A stretch of DNA of 40,394 nucleotides from CALREJ01 sp035547395 (GCA_035547395.1 DASZVA010000013.1:1-40394), one strand, 5' to 3'; counted from the first letter of the stretch, positions 1 to 8,800 are shown. Numbers and translations are program-made. The notes: generated by a model from the letters alone, not told the origin.

Positions 1-2
1 TT

Positions 3-173
3 TACATGAGTGAAAAGGGCAAGGCGTCGAGTTCTCACTATAACAGCATCATGGATCCGCAGTTCACGCTTATCGGCGTCGGTGTCGCGGTCGATGCGAA
101 TGCGGGCAGGTATTACGTGACGACGCATTACGGCACGTCGATACAGTCGAATCCGGATCCGATCTGCCCCTGA
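3..173 (+). CDS. CAP/SCP-domain secreted protein (C-terminal end only)
   Basis: Open from the left edge, this frame encodes the last 56 residues of a protein and ends at TGA 171-173. The readable part runs SSSHYNSIMDPQF, then IGVGVAV, then GRYYVTTHYG. This is the C-terminal half of a CAP (SCP/PR-1/YkwD-like) domain: the conserved Ser/His-rich helix, the 'iGvGva' strand and the 'yyvT..yG' final strand. CAP proteins of bacteria are usually exported and of uncertain biochemical role; some bind lipids or act at the cell wall. The start, signal peptide and upstream domains lie outside the window. It precedes another exported protein on the same strand by 112 nt, fitting a cell-surface gene block. 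The domain call is fairly sure; no function beyond that can be claimed. Confidence 0.7.
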   Translation, partial: YMSEKGKASSSHYNSIMDPQFTLIGVGVAVDANAGRYYVTTHYGTSIQSNPDPICP

Positions 174-285
174 TACGCGGCATTCTTTTGAAAGTCTCGC
201 AAGAACATTTGGATTGTTTCGGACAGAACGGCTGTGCTTGAGTGTCATCAGTTGCGTTCCGTTCTGATTTCTTCCTGCCCTTCCT

Positions 286-1266
286 ATGACCGTGCGCCCC
301 GTCTTTGCTTTTGTCGGCGGCTTTCTGCTTGCCGTTTCCGCGCCCGTTTTGGCGCAAACCGCCGGACAGCTTTTTCCGGACGTGTCCTCCAATGCATACT
401 TTGCCAATGCCGTGAACGGCCTGTCGCAGATCGGGATCGTCCGCGGCTACGATAACGGCACGTTTGGTCCGAATGATTCCGTGACGCGCGGGCAAGTGGC
501 GGTCATGATTCAGCGCTACGATCAGACGGTCGTTGCTCCGCTCAGGGAGCAGCTTCAGGAAATCCGACAGAAATTGAACCTCGGACAATGCGGCGACGGC
601 GCTGTGCAGACCGGTGAGCAATGCGATGATGGGAACAAGAACGGCACGCCGGGTGATAAATGCACGCTCGATTGTTTGACCGTGACGCAAAACGCTTGTG
701 GCAACGGCCACCAGATCGGCGACACCTATCCGTCGCCCGACGGATGCAATACCTGCAGCTGCACGGTCAACGGTTCGGTCTGCACGCTGCGCGCCTGCCA
801 AATGTCATCCGCGGGTAATCCGGGCAGCTCGTCGGCGAGCGCGTTCGATTGTTCTCCTTACATTTGCGCCGACGGCGCGGTGATTGCATCGTGCACCAGT
901 GACGGGCATCCGTTGGAATACTTTGCCGATCCGTGCCTGACGCACGGCGGACATTTGGATGCGCAGTCATCGTCGTCTCTGGCAGCGCCGTCTATTTGCG
1001 GAAACGGGATCTGTGAACCGGGCGAGGCGAATTGGTGTCCGGCTTGCACGTCCAGTAATCCGCCCTGCATGGCCGCTTGCCATGTCGGCACCTGTTCGCA
1101 GGATTGCGGCTCGTCGAGCAGCAGTTCATCCGCTCCGTATCTCAACAGCTGCGGCGACGGTATCTGCGAATCCAACGAACGTGCGGTCGGATGCGATCCG
1201 GCTGGGCCGAACGACCAGAGCTGCCAAAATACGATCTTCTGTCCGCAGGATTGCGCTCGGCAGTGA
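286..1266 (+). CDS. Secreted SLH-domain protein with eukaryote-like cysteine-rich modules
   Basis: 326 aa. Residues 1-23 form a signal peptide (cleavage after VLA). Residues 27-75 form one SLH repeat (LFPDVSSNAYFANAV...GYDNGTFGPNDSVTRGQVA), which in other bacteria anchors proteins to cell-wall polymers. A short helix follows (84-98), then four cysteine-rich modules. Residues 102-130 (CGDGAVQTGEQCDDGN...C) match the Myxococcus-type CGDG...CDDGN repeat. Residues 138-171 (DGCNTCSCTVNGSVCTLRAC) look like a pacifastin or VWC-type disulfide knot. Residues 189-217 form a further Cys module. Two CG(N/D)GIC-E...C-P-x-DC units lie at 238-274 and 289-323. Serine-rich linkers (SSSSASA, SSSSSSSS) separate them. 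About 30 cysteines imply oxidative folding outside the cell. No Shine-Dalgarno precedes the ATG; the leader is pyrimidine-rich. It converges on the cupredoxin gene 6 nt away. Function unknown beyond a likely surface display or binding role. Confidence 0.85.
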   Translation: MTVRPVFAFVGGFLLAVSAPVLAQTAGQLFPDVSSNAYFANAVNGLSQIGIVRGYDNGTFGPNDSVTRGQVAVMIQRYDQTVVAPLREQLQEIRQKLNLGQCGDGAVQTGEQCDDGNKNGTPGDKCTLDCLTVTQNACGNGHQIGDTYPSPDGCNTCSCTVNGSVCTLRACQMSSAGNPGSSSASAFDCSPYICADGAVIASCTSDGHPLEYFADPCLTHGGHLDAQSSSSLAAPSICGNGICEPGEANWCPACTSSNPPCMAACHVGTCSQDCGSSSSSSSAPYLNSCGDGICESNERAVGCDPAGPNDQSCQNTIFCPQDCARQ

Positions 1267-1272
1267 TGGTTT

Positions 1273-2160
1273 TCAGGCGACGGCTCTGAATGCCTTGCGG
1301 CTCATCCAGAGCAACGCGGCGACGCTGAGTCCGATGACAATGTCGACGTCGGGTCCCGTGGCGGGTTCGCTCGCGGGCGTATGAGACGTGATGCTTGCAG
1401 TCGTCGATCCCGCTTGCGGACGAGCCGGCAATGACGGCTGTGCGCCGACTGTATGCGGGTTGTCGGGAAGAACGCCCGTTGCGGCGGCCGCGGCTGACGA
1501 GCTGGAAAACTGTGTTGCGCCGGATGCGGGCACGCCGGAAAACGACGTGTTTTGAAATGCGTCGGAAGGCTGGGAGGCCGTAGCCAAAGGGGGGATGATC
1601 GCTGCGGCGCTGCTTTGTTCCTGCGGAACCGTCGGCTGCGATGCTGATGCGGCAGACGTCCCCTGAATGATGATGTGTCCGCTGACGTTCTGTGCGGTCT
1701 TTGAAATATACTCGTAGGTTCCCGGCTGTGCGTTCAACGGGATCAAAAAGTGCGTGCTTGCGTTTGGAAATATCGCGGAGGTCATAAACGGGGATCCGTC
1801 TGATGTCGGCAGCGTATCGGAAGAGAGAATGTGGGGGATCGTGTCGCCGTTTGTCCACGTGATCGTTTCTCCGGGAGCGACGCTGATCGTTTCGGGATTA
1901 ATGCCGTTCGGCGTGATCGTGACCGTGACGGAGGTTGCCGCCTGGCCGAGTAGAGACTGAATATTCGACAGCCCCCCCGACCAGAAAAAACCGATCGCAA
2001 GCATCAGTGCGATTCCCGCGATCGCAGCCGGCTTGCGCGACGCGCGGACCGCGGTCTTTGATGCGGAAGCGGATTCGCGCTGACGGTGATCGACCGACGT
2101 AATGCGCACGGCGCGTTCATCGTCGTCCGTCGACTGCCATTGGGGATGCAGGGATGTCAT
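1273..2160 (-). CDS. Membrane-anchored cupredoxin-fold protein lacking copper ligands
   Basis: 295 aa. The ATG at 2160 is chosen because it overlaps the stop of the upstream cohesin gene by 4 nt (ATGA, 2157-2160), implying translational coupling. Residues 1-43 are basic and cytoplasmic, 44-60 form a transmembrane helix or signal anchor, and about 77-167 form a plastocyanin/cupredoxin-like domain (VTVTITPNGINPETISVAPGE, then TWTNGDTIPHI, ending GTYEYISKTAQNVSGHIII). Type-1 copper proteins have a first His here (H110 is present) but then Y-x-C-xx-H-xxxx-M. In this protein the Cys, second His and Met are replaced (YEYISKTAQNVSG), so copper binding is improbable. A long Ser/Ala/Pro-rich stretch follows, then TGP at 268-270, a hydrophobic helix (about 271-286) and a basic tail, resembling a sortase sorting signal. 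It is the last gene of the dockerin-cohesin-cupredoxin operon. Confidence 0.75.
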   Translation of the reverse strand: MTSLHPQWQSTDDDERAVRITSVDHRQRESASASKTAVRASRKPAAIAGIALMLAIGFFWSGGLSNIQSLLGQAATSVTVTITPNGINPETISVAPGETITWTNGDTIPHILSSDTLPTSDGSPFMTSAIFPNASTHFLIPLNAQPGTYEYISKTAQNVSGHIIIQGTSAASASQPTVPQEQSSAAAIIPPLATASQPSDAFQNTSFSGVPASGATQFSSSSAAAAATGVLPDNPHTVGAQPSLPARPQAGSTTASITSHTPASEPATGPDVDIVIGLSVAALLWMSRKAFRAVA

Positions 2161-3401
2161 AGACGCGTTTTGGCACTCAGTTGTCTGCGGAATGCGAGGC
2201 CCGTACCGATGACGGCGCACACCGCCGCAAAGAGCAGAATCACGGAGGGGGATCCCGTATCACCGGAAATCGTGCCGCCGGTTTTGGGATTCTTTGGAGC
2301 GACGTTCTGTGCGCTCGCGGCAAGCGGCGCGGTGGACGTTGCGGGATCGCCGACGCTGACCCCCTGTTCCTGGCTAAAATCCGTTTCCTGGCCAGATGCG
2401 TTCACGCCGCGTACCGAGAAGTAGTACGTTGTACCGGTCGGCAGCGCGCGGATGGTTATGTCTGTTGTATTTTTATCGACGCTGCGCTTTTGGATATATT
2501 TTCCGGAAATTGTTCCATAGTAGAGGTTGTATCCCACAAGCTCCGTCGACGGCAGTTTGTCCCAGGACAGGAATACCGAACTTCCGTCCGTCGTGAGGCG
2601 CAGATTCTGCACCTGCAGCAGCGGAAAAGCGGTAGAGGGGGATTGCTGCATCGCGGCTCCGGTGTCCGTTGCTGCCTTCGAAGACGTTTGCATTGCAGAC
2701 GACGCTTGCGTCGCGGCAGGCGGCGCAGTGCCCGTCAGCTGTACCGAGAGCGTGCCGAGCACCGCCGAACAGACGTTTGTTTCCGTGGAGGCGTTTTTCA
2801 CGAAAATTCCCGTATGACTGTCGGTCGTACCCGTAGCATCATAGAACGTTACCGGGCTGGAGCTCAGTGAACTCTTGAGCACGTGCATGCGGATATGCGC
2901 GACGATAATCGTCTGCGCGGTCTGGGGGGTATCAGCGCTGCCGCTCAGTTTGATATAGCCGTCGGAGGCGGAAAAATCCGTCTCGCCGGGCATCGGTGTC
3001 GGGAACATTTTGGAGATATCAATTTTCTCTCCTTCCAGAACCGTGGAATCGAATGCGATCCAAGCACGGAAACGTTCGATCGGCTGTCCAGCGGGATTAT
3101 GGATGATGAGATCCATATCGAGAGGATCGCCTTCTTTCAGGACTGCCGTTTTCTTGGTCTGCGGATCAAGAACATCGTATGTCGGACACTGTGCATCGGG
3201 AATCGGCTGTGAGCCATCGGCGGGCTGAGTGCCGAATGCTGCGTCCGCCTCCGCGCTTTCGCAGTGCGGCCGCAGTTCAAATGTGGGAGATTGGTTTGCG
3301 AGTGCCTGCGCGGATGCGAACATCGGCGCGCATGCTCCGGAGAGGAGTATGAGGGCGGCAACGCCGCTTTTCAGCCGGTTGGCGGTGAAATATGTCAGCA
3401 T
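2157..3401 (-). CDS. Cohesin-like / fibronectin type III surface protein with sorting-signal-like tail
   Basis: 414 aa. Residues 1-33 form a signal peptide. Residues about 86-225 resemble a cohesin domain: KEGDPLDMDLIIHNPAGQPI, then the strand FRAWIAFDSTVLEG (family pattern 'yDptvL'), SDGYIKLSGSA, and TIIVAHIRMHV. Residues 262-351 form a fibronectin type III domain (VQNLRLTTDGSSVFLSW ... ELVGYNLYYG ... LPTGTTYYFSVRGVN). A Ser/Thr/Ala linker joins the two. The C-terminus has NPKTGG (371-376) and DTGSP (381-385), a hydrophobic helix (about 385-404) and RRQ, like a sortase-processed or membrane anchor. Cohesins bind dockerins in cellulosomes and other cell-surface complexes; a dockerin protein is encoded just upstream (6 nt gap, same strand), so a cognate pair is inferred. 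The cohesin call rests on pattern recognition and is less certain than the FN3 call. Confidence 0.75.
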   Translation of the reverse strand: MLTYFTANRLKSGVAALILLSGACAPMFASAQALANQSPTFELRPHCESAEADAAFGTQPADGSQPIPDAQCPTYDVLDPQTKKTAVLKEGDPLDMDLIIHNPAGQPIERFRAWIAFDSTVLEGEKIDISKMFPTPMPGETDFSASDGYIKLSGSADTPQTAQTIIVAHIRMHVLKSSLSSSPVTFYDATGTTDSHTGIFVKNASTETNVCSAVLGTLSVQLTGTAPPAATQASSAMQTSSKAATDTGAAMQQSPSTAFPLLQVQNLRLTTDGSSVFLSWDKLPSTELVGYNLYYGTISGKYIQKRSVDKNTTDITIRALPTGTTYYFSVRGVNASGQETDFSQEQGVSVGDPATSTAPLAASAQNVAPKNPKTGGTISGDTGSPSVILLFAAVCAVIGTGLAFRRQLSAKTRL

Positions 3402-3407
3402 ATCCGT

Positions 3408-3737
3408 TTAGCGGATGGAGATGTCGCTTAAGATGCGGATGGCGTCGTCAATCGTCAATTGTCCGTCGTGATTGGGATCCGCGCGCAGCTCGTCAGGCGT
3501 AGCCTGTTTGTAGCCGCGCGCAACTTCCAGGACGGCGATTGCGTCACGCACATCGATGCGACCGTCATCATTGATGTCTTCGCTCAAACGCGTTCCGGAT
3601 GCCTCCATGGGAGCCACCGTGTGCACGTCGCCGGCAGTTTTCATGCCGAGCGCGAAGGATGATGCGATCGCCAGCACCCCAAGAGCCATCAGCGGAAGCT
3701 GAATCGTAAGCCGGGATGAGCGAGTGTGTTTGTGCAT
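3408..3737 (-). CDS. Exported dockerin-domain protein
   Basis: 109 aa. The ATG at 3737 directly follows AAAAGGA and lies 7 nt after a good -10 box. Residues 11-32 form a signal peptide or N-terminal anchor. Residues 53-107 form a dockerin: two calcium-binding loop-helix repeats, DINDDGRIDVRDAIAVLE (54-71) and DPNHDGQLTIDDAIRIL (87-103). Each has the D-x-N-x-D-G-x-I/L-x-x-x-D arrangement of F-hand loops. In known systems dockerins dock calcium-dependently onto cohesins. Here the next gene encodes a cohesin-like protein, so the two probably form a surface complex. Apart from the dockerin there is only a ~20 residue linker, so no catalytic cargo is attached. The protein could act as an adaptor that tethers the cohesin protein to the membrane. 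Confidence 0.8.
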   Translation of the reverse strand: MHKHTRSSRLTIQLPLMALGVLAIASSFALGMKTAGDVHTVAPMEASGTRLSEDINDDGRIDVRDAIAVLEVARGYKQATPDELRADPNHDGQLTIDDAIRILSDISIR

Positions 3738-3744
3738 TCCTTTT

Positions 3745-3773
3745 ATTGTACTGGAAACAGCATTTTCCTTCAA
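3745..3773 (-). promoter_or_regulatory. Promoter of the dockerin-cohesin-cupredoxin operon
   Basis: On the minus strand TTGAAG (3768-3773), 17 nt, TACAAT (3745-3750). Only 7 nt (AAAAGGA) separate the -10 box from the ATG at 3737, so the transcript should begin at or within a nucleotide or two of the start codon. The AAAGGA resembles a Shine-Dalgarno site but would not be transcribed. Confidence 0.6.
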
Positions 3774-3784
3774 TGCGCCTGCAA

Positions 3785-3814
3785 TTGACGCTGTTGTGGG
3801 AATACTGATTGATA
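3785..3814 (+). promoter_or_regulatory. Candidate holA promoter
   Basis: TTGACG (3785-3790), 18 nt, TTGATA (3809-3814). The expected transcription start is near 3821, at the first possible ATG (3822) and 15 nt before the ATG at 3837, which has a Shine-Dalgarno-like AAAAGGTG. It diverges from the dockerin promoter, only about 12 nt away. Confidence 0.4.
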
Positions 3815-3836
3815 CTATTTTATGGTAAAAGGTGCA

Positions 3837-4823
3837 ATGGCTGCATACCCTGTCTATACTGTGTCTGTGAGCCAAATCTTTCTTTTTACCGGCGAGAATA
3901 CCTATCTTCTGCGTCGGGAAAGGGAGCGCTGGATCGACGAATTCCGCCGGAAACACGGCGATGAAAATTGCCTCGTTGCCGATGGACAGAAAATATCCGT
4001 CCGGGAGCTTTGGGATGATGTATCGATGCTGCCGTTTCTTGCGGAACGCAGACTGGTGGTCGTCGATACCGTTCCGCGCTGCACGCGCGAAGACATTCAA
4101 ACGCTTGCCCGGTCCATTCATCCGCAGGTGGTTCTTCTCTTCTGCGACCCGAAAGTGGACAAAAGAACATCGGGTGCCAAAGAGCTGCTCGATACGGCGG
4201 AGGTCAAACAGTTTGCCGCTCTCAAACGCCCGCAGCTGGAGCAGTGGCTGAAAACGTATGCTTCCGGAAAAAACGCAGCGTTGTCGGACGATGCGCGCGG
4301 GTTGCTCCTGGAATACCTGGGAGAGGACATGAATCTTCTTGCGCAGGAAGTCGACAAGCTGTCTCTGTTTGCCGCGGGCAAGGGAATTTCGAAAACAGAC
4401 GTGGAACAGCAGACTATTCCGTCGGATGAAGGCATCGTGTGGCGCATGACGGATCTTATGACGCAGGGGAAAAAGAGCGTTGCCGTTTCGTATGCGCATC
4501 GCATGCTCAGCCGCGGTGGGGACGCATACGGCCTCTGGGCGCTGCTGCTCTCGACGCTCAAGAATATCGTACTGGTGCACGCGGCCGTGCACAGCGGAAT
4601 TACATCGTCGAAAGATATAGCGGAAAAGTCGGGGATTCATCCCTTTGCACTCCGGTCGTTGCAGCCGTTTGCGTCAAAAATAAAGCGTGAGCAGCTGGAA
4701 ACATTCGTGGCGTGGGCTGCGCAGTCGGACAGAGATCTCAAGACCGGTCGTATCCGCGCGACCGACGAGGCGCCGGAGGAAATCCGCGTGCTCATCGATC
4801 AGTTTCTGTTGAAATGTCCGTGA
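3837..4823 (+). CDS. holA: DNA polymerase III delta subunit (clamp-loader wrench)
   Basis: About 328 aa, usual length for HolA. The subunit opens the beta sliding clamp within the clamp-loader complex. The N-terminal AAA-like domain begins SQIFLFTGENTYLLRRERE and contains FLAERRLVVVD, which matches the HolA 'pFf..rrlVvv' strand. The middle reads LLEYLGEDMNLLAQEVDKL, the family's 'G.dl..l..EleKL' signature, and the C-terminal collar has RMLSRGGDAYGLWALLLSTL and ends with DRDLKTGRI ('.D..lKtg'). No Walker A is expected or seen. Start: the ATG at 3837 has AAAAGGTG 4 nt upstream; an in-frame ATG at 3822 would add five residues and would suit a leaderless mRNA. The 3' end converges with the 4840-5217 gene, 16 nt apart. 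The identification is confident although HolA diverges strongly between phyla. Confidence 0.88.
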   Translation: MAAYPVYTVSVSQIFLFTGENTYLLRRERERWIDEFRRKHGDENCLVADGQKISVRELWDDVSMLPFLAERRLVVVDTVPRCTREDIQTLARSIHPQVVLLFCDPKVDKRTSGAKELLDTAEVKQFAALKRPQLEQWLKTYASGKNAALSDDARGLLLEYLGEDMNLLAQEVDKLSLFAAGKGISKTDVEQQTIPSDEGIVWRMTDLMTQGKKSVAVSYAHRMLSRGGDAYGLWALLLSTLKNIVLVHAAVHSGITSSKDIAEKSGIHPFALRSLQPFASKIKREQLETFVAWAAQSDRDLKTGRIRATDEAPEEIRVLIDQFLLKCP

Positions 4824-4839
4824 TGCGCGGCGTAGTCGT

Positions 4840-5217
4840 TCAATCCATTTCCTCTAAAACCTGCTGCGCAGCCGCTTCTTCCTGCTGGCGAACCGCATCT
4901 TCTTTTTCAGCCCGCAACTTAGCCCGTTGCATGCGTTGCTCGCTGATCTGTTCCGTATTAATCGTCTCCTGCCGGCTGAGCGCAAATTTCTTGTCGATAT
5001 CAGCCAATTGATCCCGTTCCGAGACGAGTATGTCCCGCAGTTGCGTACGCTGTTCCTCTTTCATATCGGGCAGGATATCGATCCAGTACTGCCGCTCCTC
5101 TTCATTCATGCTTTCCGAATGAAGAATCAGTGCGATGAGTTCGGGAAATTGCTCCTGCGTCGACTGCGGAATCACCAAACGGATATTGCTTTGAGGACTT
5201 GCTGCGTCATCTGGCAT
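4840..5217 (-). CDS. Small acidic coiled-coil protein, function unknown
   Basis: 125 aa from ATG 5217 (an in-frame TTG two codons upstream is less likely). I do not recognise a family. Residues 15-60 form amphipathic helices (FPELIALILHSESMNEEERQ, then YWIDILPDMKEEQRTQLRDI). Residues 60-120 are almost entirely charged helix rich in E, Q, R and K (IDKKFALSRQETINTEQISE and onward), predicted to be a coiled coil. There is no signal peptide or membrane segment, so the protein should be cytoplasmic. It lies 41 nt downstream of greA on the same strand and is probably co-transcribed with it; helical-hairpin companions of transcription factors would look similar, but that is speculation. Confidence 0.6.
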   Translation of the reverse strand: MPDDAASPQSNIRLVIPQSTQEQFPELIALILHSESMNEEERQYWIDILPDMKEEQRTQLRDILVSERDQLADIDKKFALSRQETINTEQISEQRMQRAKLRAEKEDAVRQQEEAAAQQVLEEMD

Positions 5218-5258
5218 GCACAAAGCCTACTGCATGCCGCCGGCAGCGTAAAGAACGC

Positions 5259-5822
5259 TCAGGCGACTTTTATGATTTCGTACTGCACCGAACCCGACGG
5301 CGTCTGCACTTTGACCGTGTCGCCACGCATTCTGGTCAGGAGTGCTTTGCCGATGGGGGATTCATTGCTGATCTTGTGATCGAACGGATCCGCCTCAGTC
5401 GCGCCGACGATCGTGTAGGTCTCTTCTTCCTCGTCGCCCGCGTCGATGTCGCGCACGGTCACTTGCGAGCCGATATTTACTTCCTTCCCCGTCTTCTTGT
5501 CGGTTTTTTCCGTGATGATCTTGGCGCTCTTGATCTTGTGCTCGAGTTCGATGATGCGGCCTTCCACGAACGCCTGCTCATTTTTTGCCTCCTCGTATTC
5601 CGAGTTTTCGGAAAGGTCTCCATAGGAGATGGCTTCTTTCAGGCGCTGTGCGACTTCCTTGCGCCGGACGTTTTTCAGATTATCGAGTTCGTCTTTCAGC
5701 TTTTTGAGTCCTTCTTTGGTGACAAGCGTCTGCTCGTCATCATAACCGGAGCCCGAAGAGCCCGTGCCGCCCGAGGCGTCACCGCCAATGTCATCCATGT
5801 TGAAATCGTCTGAAGGTGCCAT
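5259..5822 (-). CDS. greA: Transcription elongation factor GreA with N-terminal extension
   Basis: 187 aa; typical GreA is about 158. GreA enters the RNA polymerase secondary channel and stimulates cleavage of backtracked RNA. The coiled-coil domain (about 32-105) opens with LVTKEGLKKLKDELDNLK and carries the tip motif ISYGDLSENSEYEEAK. D69 and E72 correspond to the two catalytic acids of E. coli GreA (D41, E44). The C-terminal FKBP-like domain (about 108-187) contains GSQVTVRD, YTIVGATEADP, ISNESPIGKALL and GDTVKV, all classic GreA. Unusual is the first ~28 residues: an acidic, Gly/Ser-rich, apparently disordered extension (DDFNMDDIGGDASGGTGSSG). The ATG at 5822 lies 10 nt after a strong -10 box. 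It lies between carB and the coiled-coil gene. Confidence 0.95.
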   Translation of the reverse strand: MAPSDDFNMDDIGGDASGGTGSSGSGYDDEQTLVTKEGLKKLKDELDNLKNVRRKEVAQRLKEAISYGDLSENSEYEEAKNEQAFVEGRIIELEHKIKSAKIITEKTDKKTGKEVNIGSQVTVRDIDAGDEEEETYTIVGATEADPFDHKISNESPIGKALLTRMRGDTVKVQTPSGSVQYEIIKVA

Positions 5823-5832
5823 AGTGCGCGGT

Positions 5833-5861
5833 AGTATACGGTCTGCAAGGAGCGCCTACAA
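5833..5861 (-). promoter_or_regulatory. greA promoter
   Basis: Minus strand TTGTAG (5856-5861), 17 nt, TATACT (5833-5838). Ten nt separate the -10 box from the greA ATG, predicting a leader of about 3 nt and no Shine-Dalgarno site. Confidence 0.55.
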
Positions 5862-5886
5862 GCGTAAATTTGCACGAAATACGGTC

Positions 5887-8800
5887 TTATTTGCGTTCAG
5901 CCGCCAAAAGCTGCGGCCAGGGCAGCAGCTGTGTTTTCTCGTCTTTCTGTTCCAGCATGGCCTCGACGATGCGCTTGAACAGCTGCACGTTGGTGATCAG
6001 CGGAATACCCCGGTCGGTAGCCAGGCGCCGGATGAAATAGCCGTCCGTCTGCTCCTGCGTGCCGTCGTGCGTGGGGATGTTCACGACCAGGTCGGCGCGC
6101 TGTTTTTCGAGATATTCGCGGATGTTGGGGCTGCGAGGCTCGGATACCTTGTGCAGCATGACCGACGGAATGTCGCGCGCTTTCAAAAACTCATGCGTGT
6201 TTTGCGTGGCGTACAGCAGGAAGCCTTCGTCATGCAACGATTGAATGGCCGAAAGCAGCGACACCTTATCTTCCAGGCGTCCGATTGTGAGAATGATGTT
6301 TTTCTTCGGGATGCGGAAGCCGACGGCCTGCAGCGCCGTGAGCAGAGCCTGCTCCGCCGTTTCACCGAAGCATGCAACTTCTCCCGTGCTGACCATTTCG
6401 ACGCCCAGCCGCGGATCGGCTCCCTTGAGACGGGAGAAACTGAACTGCGCAGCCTTGACGCCGACATGGTCCAGATCGAGCGTCTGATACTGCACGTTTG
6501 TCGGCGCCTTTTTGAGCAGCGCCTGCGTCGCGAGCACGGCGAAATTCTGTCCGGTCACTTTGCTCGCAAACGGAAAGCTGCGGCTTGCGCGGAGATTGCA
6601 CTCGATCACCTTGAGTGTGTCCTTGGCGAGAAACTGAATGTTGAACGGCCCGGAGATGTTGAGTCCGCGCGCGATTTTTTTCGCGATTTTTTTCAGCTGG
6701 CGGATCGTTTCAATATGCACTCTCTGCGGCGGAAGCACGAGCGTCGCGTCGCCCGAGTGGACGCCCGCATGCTCGACATGCTCTGAGATCGCATAGAGAA
6801 GGAGCTCGCCGTTCTGCGCGACGCCGTCGAATTCGATTTCCTTCGCGTTGATTTCAAATTTGGAAATCACGACCGGCGCTTCGGTGCTCACCAGCGCCGC
6901 CTGATCGAGGTAGGATTCCAAATCGTCTTCGGAATGCACCACTGCCATTGCCGCGCCCGACAGTACGTAGCTCGGACGCACGATGACGGGATAATGAACG
7001 TTTTCCGCAAACGTGCGGGCCGCATCAATGTCCAAAAATTCCTTCCACTCCGGCTGATCGACTCCGATTTCGTCAAGCAACGCACTGAACTTGTGGCGGT
7101 CCTCGGCGCGGTCGATGTCCGCCGGGTTTGTGCCGAAAATATGAAGACCTGCTTTGGCGAGCTTGGGTGCGAGCGAATTCGGGATCTGTCCGCCCATCGA
7201 CACGACGATTCCCTCCGGCTGCACCAGATCGGCAATGTCGCGGACGCGCTCCTCCGTAAGCTGTTCAAAGAAAAGAAGATCGCACTCGTCGTAGTCTGTG
7301 CTCACGGTTTCCGGATTGCTGTTGATCATCACGACGTCGTAACCGTGCTTCTGCAATTCGTGCGCCGTCTGCACGCAGCACCAGTCGAATTCGACGGACG
7401 ATCCGATGGAATACGGTCCGCCGCCGAGTACGATTGCGCGCGCGGCATTCTTGACGGGATCGATGTCATGCTCGGTGCCGTGATAGGTGAGGTACAGGTA
7501 ATTCGTTTGTGCCGGAAATTCGCCGGCGAGTGTATCGATCTGCTTGATGACCGGCGTGATTCCGTGTCCGATGCGCGCCGTTCGGATGTCCTCCGCGGAC
7601 ACGCTGCGGATTTTGGCGATGGAAGGATCCGAAAAACCCGCCTGTTTTGCTTTTCTGAGCAGTGCGGGCGAGAGGGGATCAGTGTTGGTATGCACCAGCT
7701 CCTTATGGATATTTGCGCAATATTTGATGCGATCCAGAAACCAGCGGTCGATGCCGGTGCCGATCGCGACTTCGTCGACGGTCCAGTCGGTGGCAAGCGC
7801 GTGCGCGACGGCAAAAAGACGACGAGGCGCGGGGCGTTTCACTTCCTGCGTCAGATTCTCGAACCGGAACGCGACCGGATACAAACCGTCCGCTCCGATG
7901 TTGAGCATGCGGAGCGCTTTCTGCAGTGCCTCTTCAAACGTTTTTCCGAGCGCCATCACTTCGCCCACCGACTTCATTTCACTTGTTACCTGATCGGAGA
8001 CGTGGCGGAATTTCTGCAAATCCCATCGCGGCACTTTCACCGCGACGTAATCGAGCGACGGTTCAAAGTCGGCGCTTGTCACTTTGGTGATTGCATTGCG
8101 TAATTCCGGCAGACTGTAGCCGAGTGCCAGCTTTGCGGCGACGAAGGCGAGGGGATAGCCGGTTGCCTTGGAAGCCAGCGCAGAGCTGCGGCTAAGACGC
8201 GCGTTCACTTCGATCACGCGGTAGGATCTCGACTTGGGATCGAGTGCGTACTGGATGTTGCATTCGCCGACGATCTTGAAGTGACGGATCACCCTGAGTG
8301 CGATCGACCGCAGCATCTGGTACTCGTAATTGTCGAGTGTCTGGCTGGGCGCGACGACGATCGATTCGCCCGTGTGAATGCCAAGCGGATCGACGTTTTC
8401 CATGTTGCAGACCGTAATGCAGTTGTCGTTTGAGTCGCGCACGACTTCATATTCTATTTCTTTCCAGCCCGTCAGATCCTCTTCCACCAGAACGGTCGAG
8501 GATTCCACGAACGCCGTTGCAAGCAGCTCCCGCAGCTCCGTTTCGTCGCCGGCTCTGCCGCTTCCTTTGCCGCCGAGTGCGAACGATCCGCGGACGATGA
8601 CGGGGTAGTGAATCTCATTGGCGGCTTTGACGCCTTCGTCGACGGTTGCGCATGAAAACGACCGCGGCGACAGAATGCCGAACGTCGCGAGCTCTTCTTT
8701 AAACGCGGCGCGGTCTTCTGTCCGGCGCACGCTGTCGATGGGGGTGCCGAGCACGCGGACATTGTATTTTTCAAAAATGCCGGCTTCTTCCAGTTTCAGT

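Noticed and set aside
3738..4640. Long minus-strand frame joined to the dockerin gene and antisense to holA
   Set aside because: The upstream part is the reverse shadow of holA; the dockerin gene has its own promoter and ATG at 3737.
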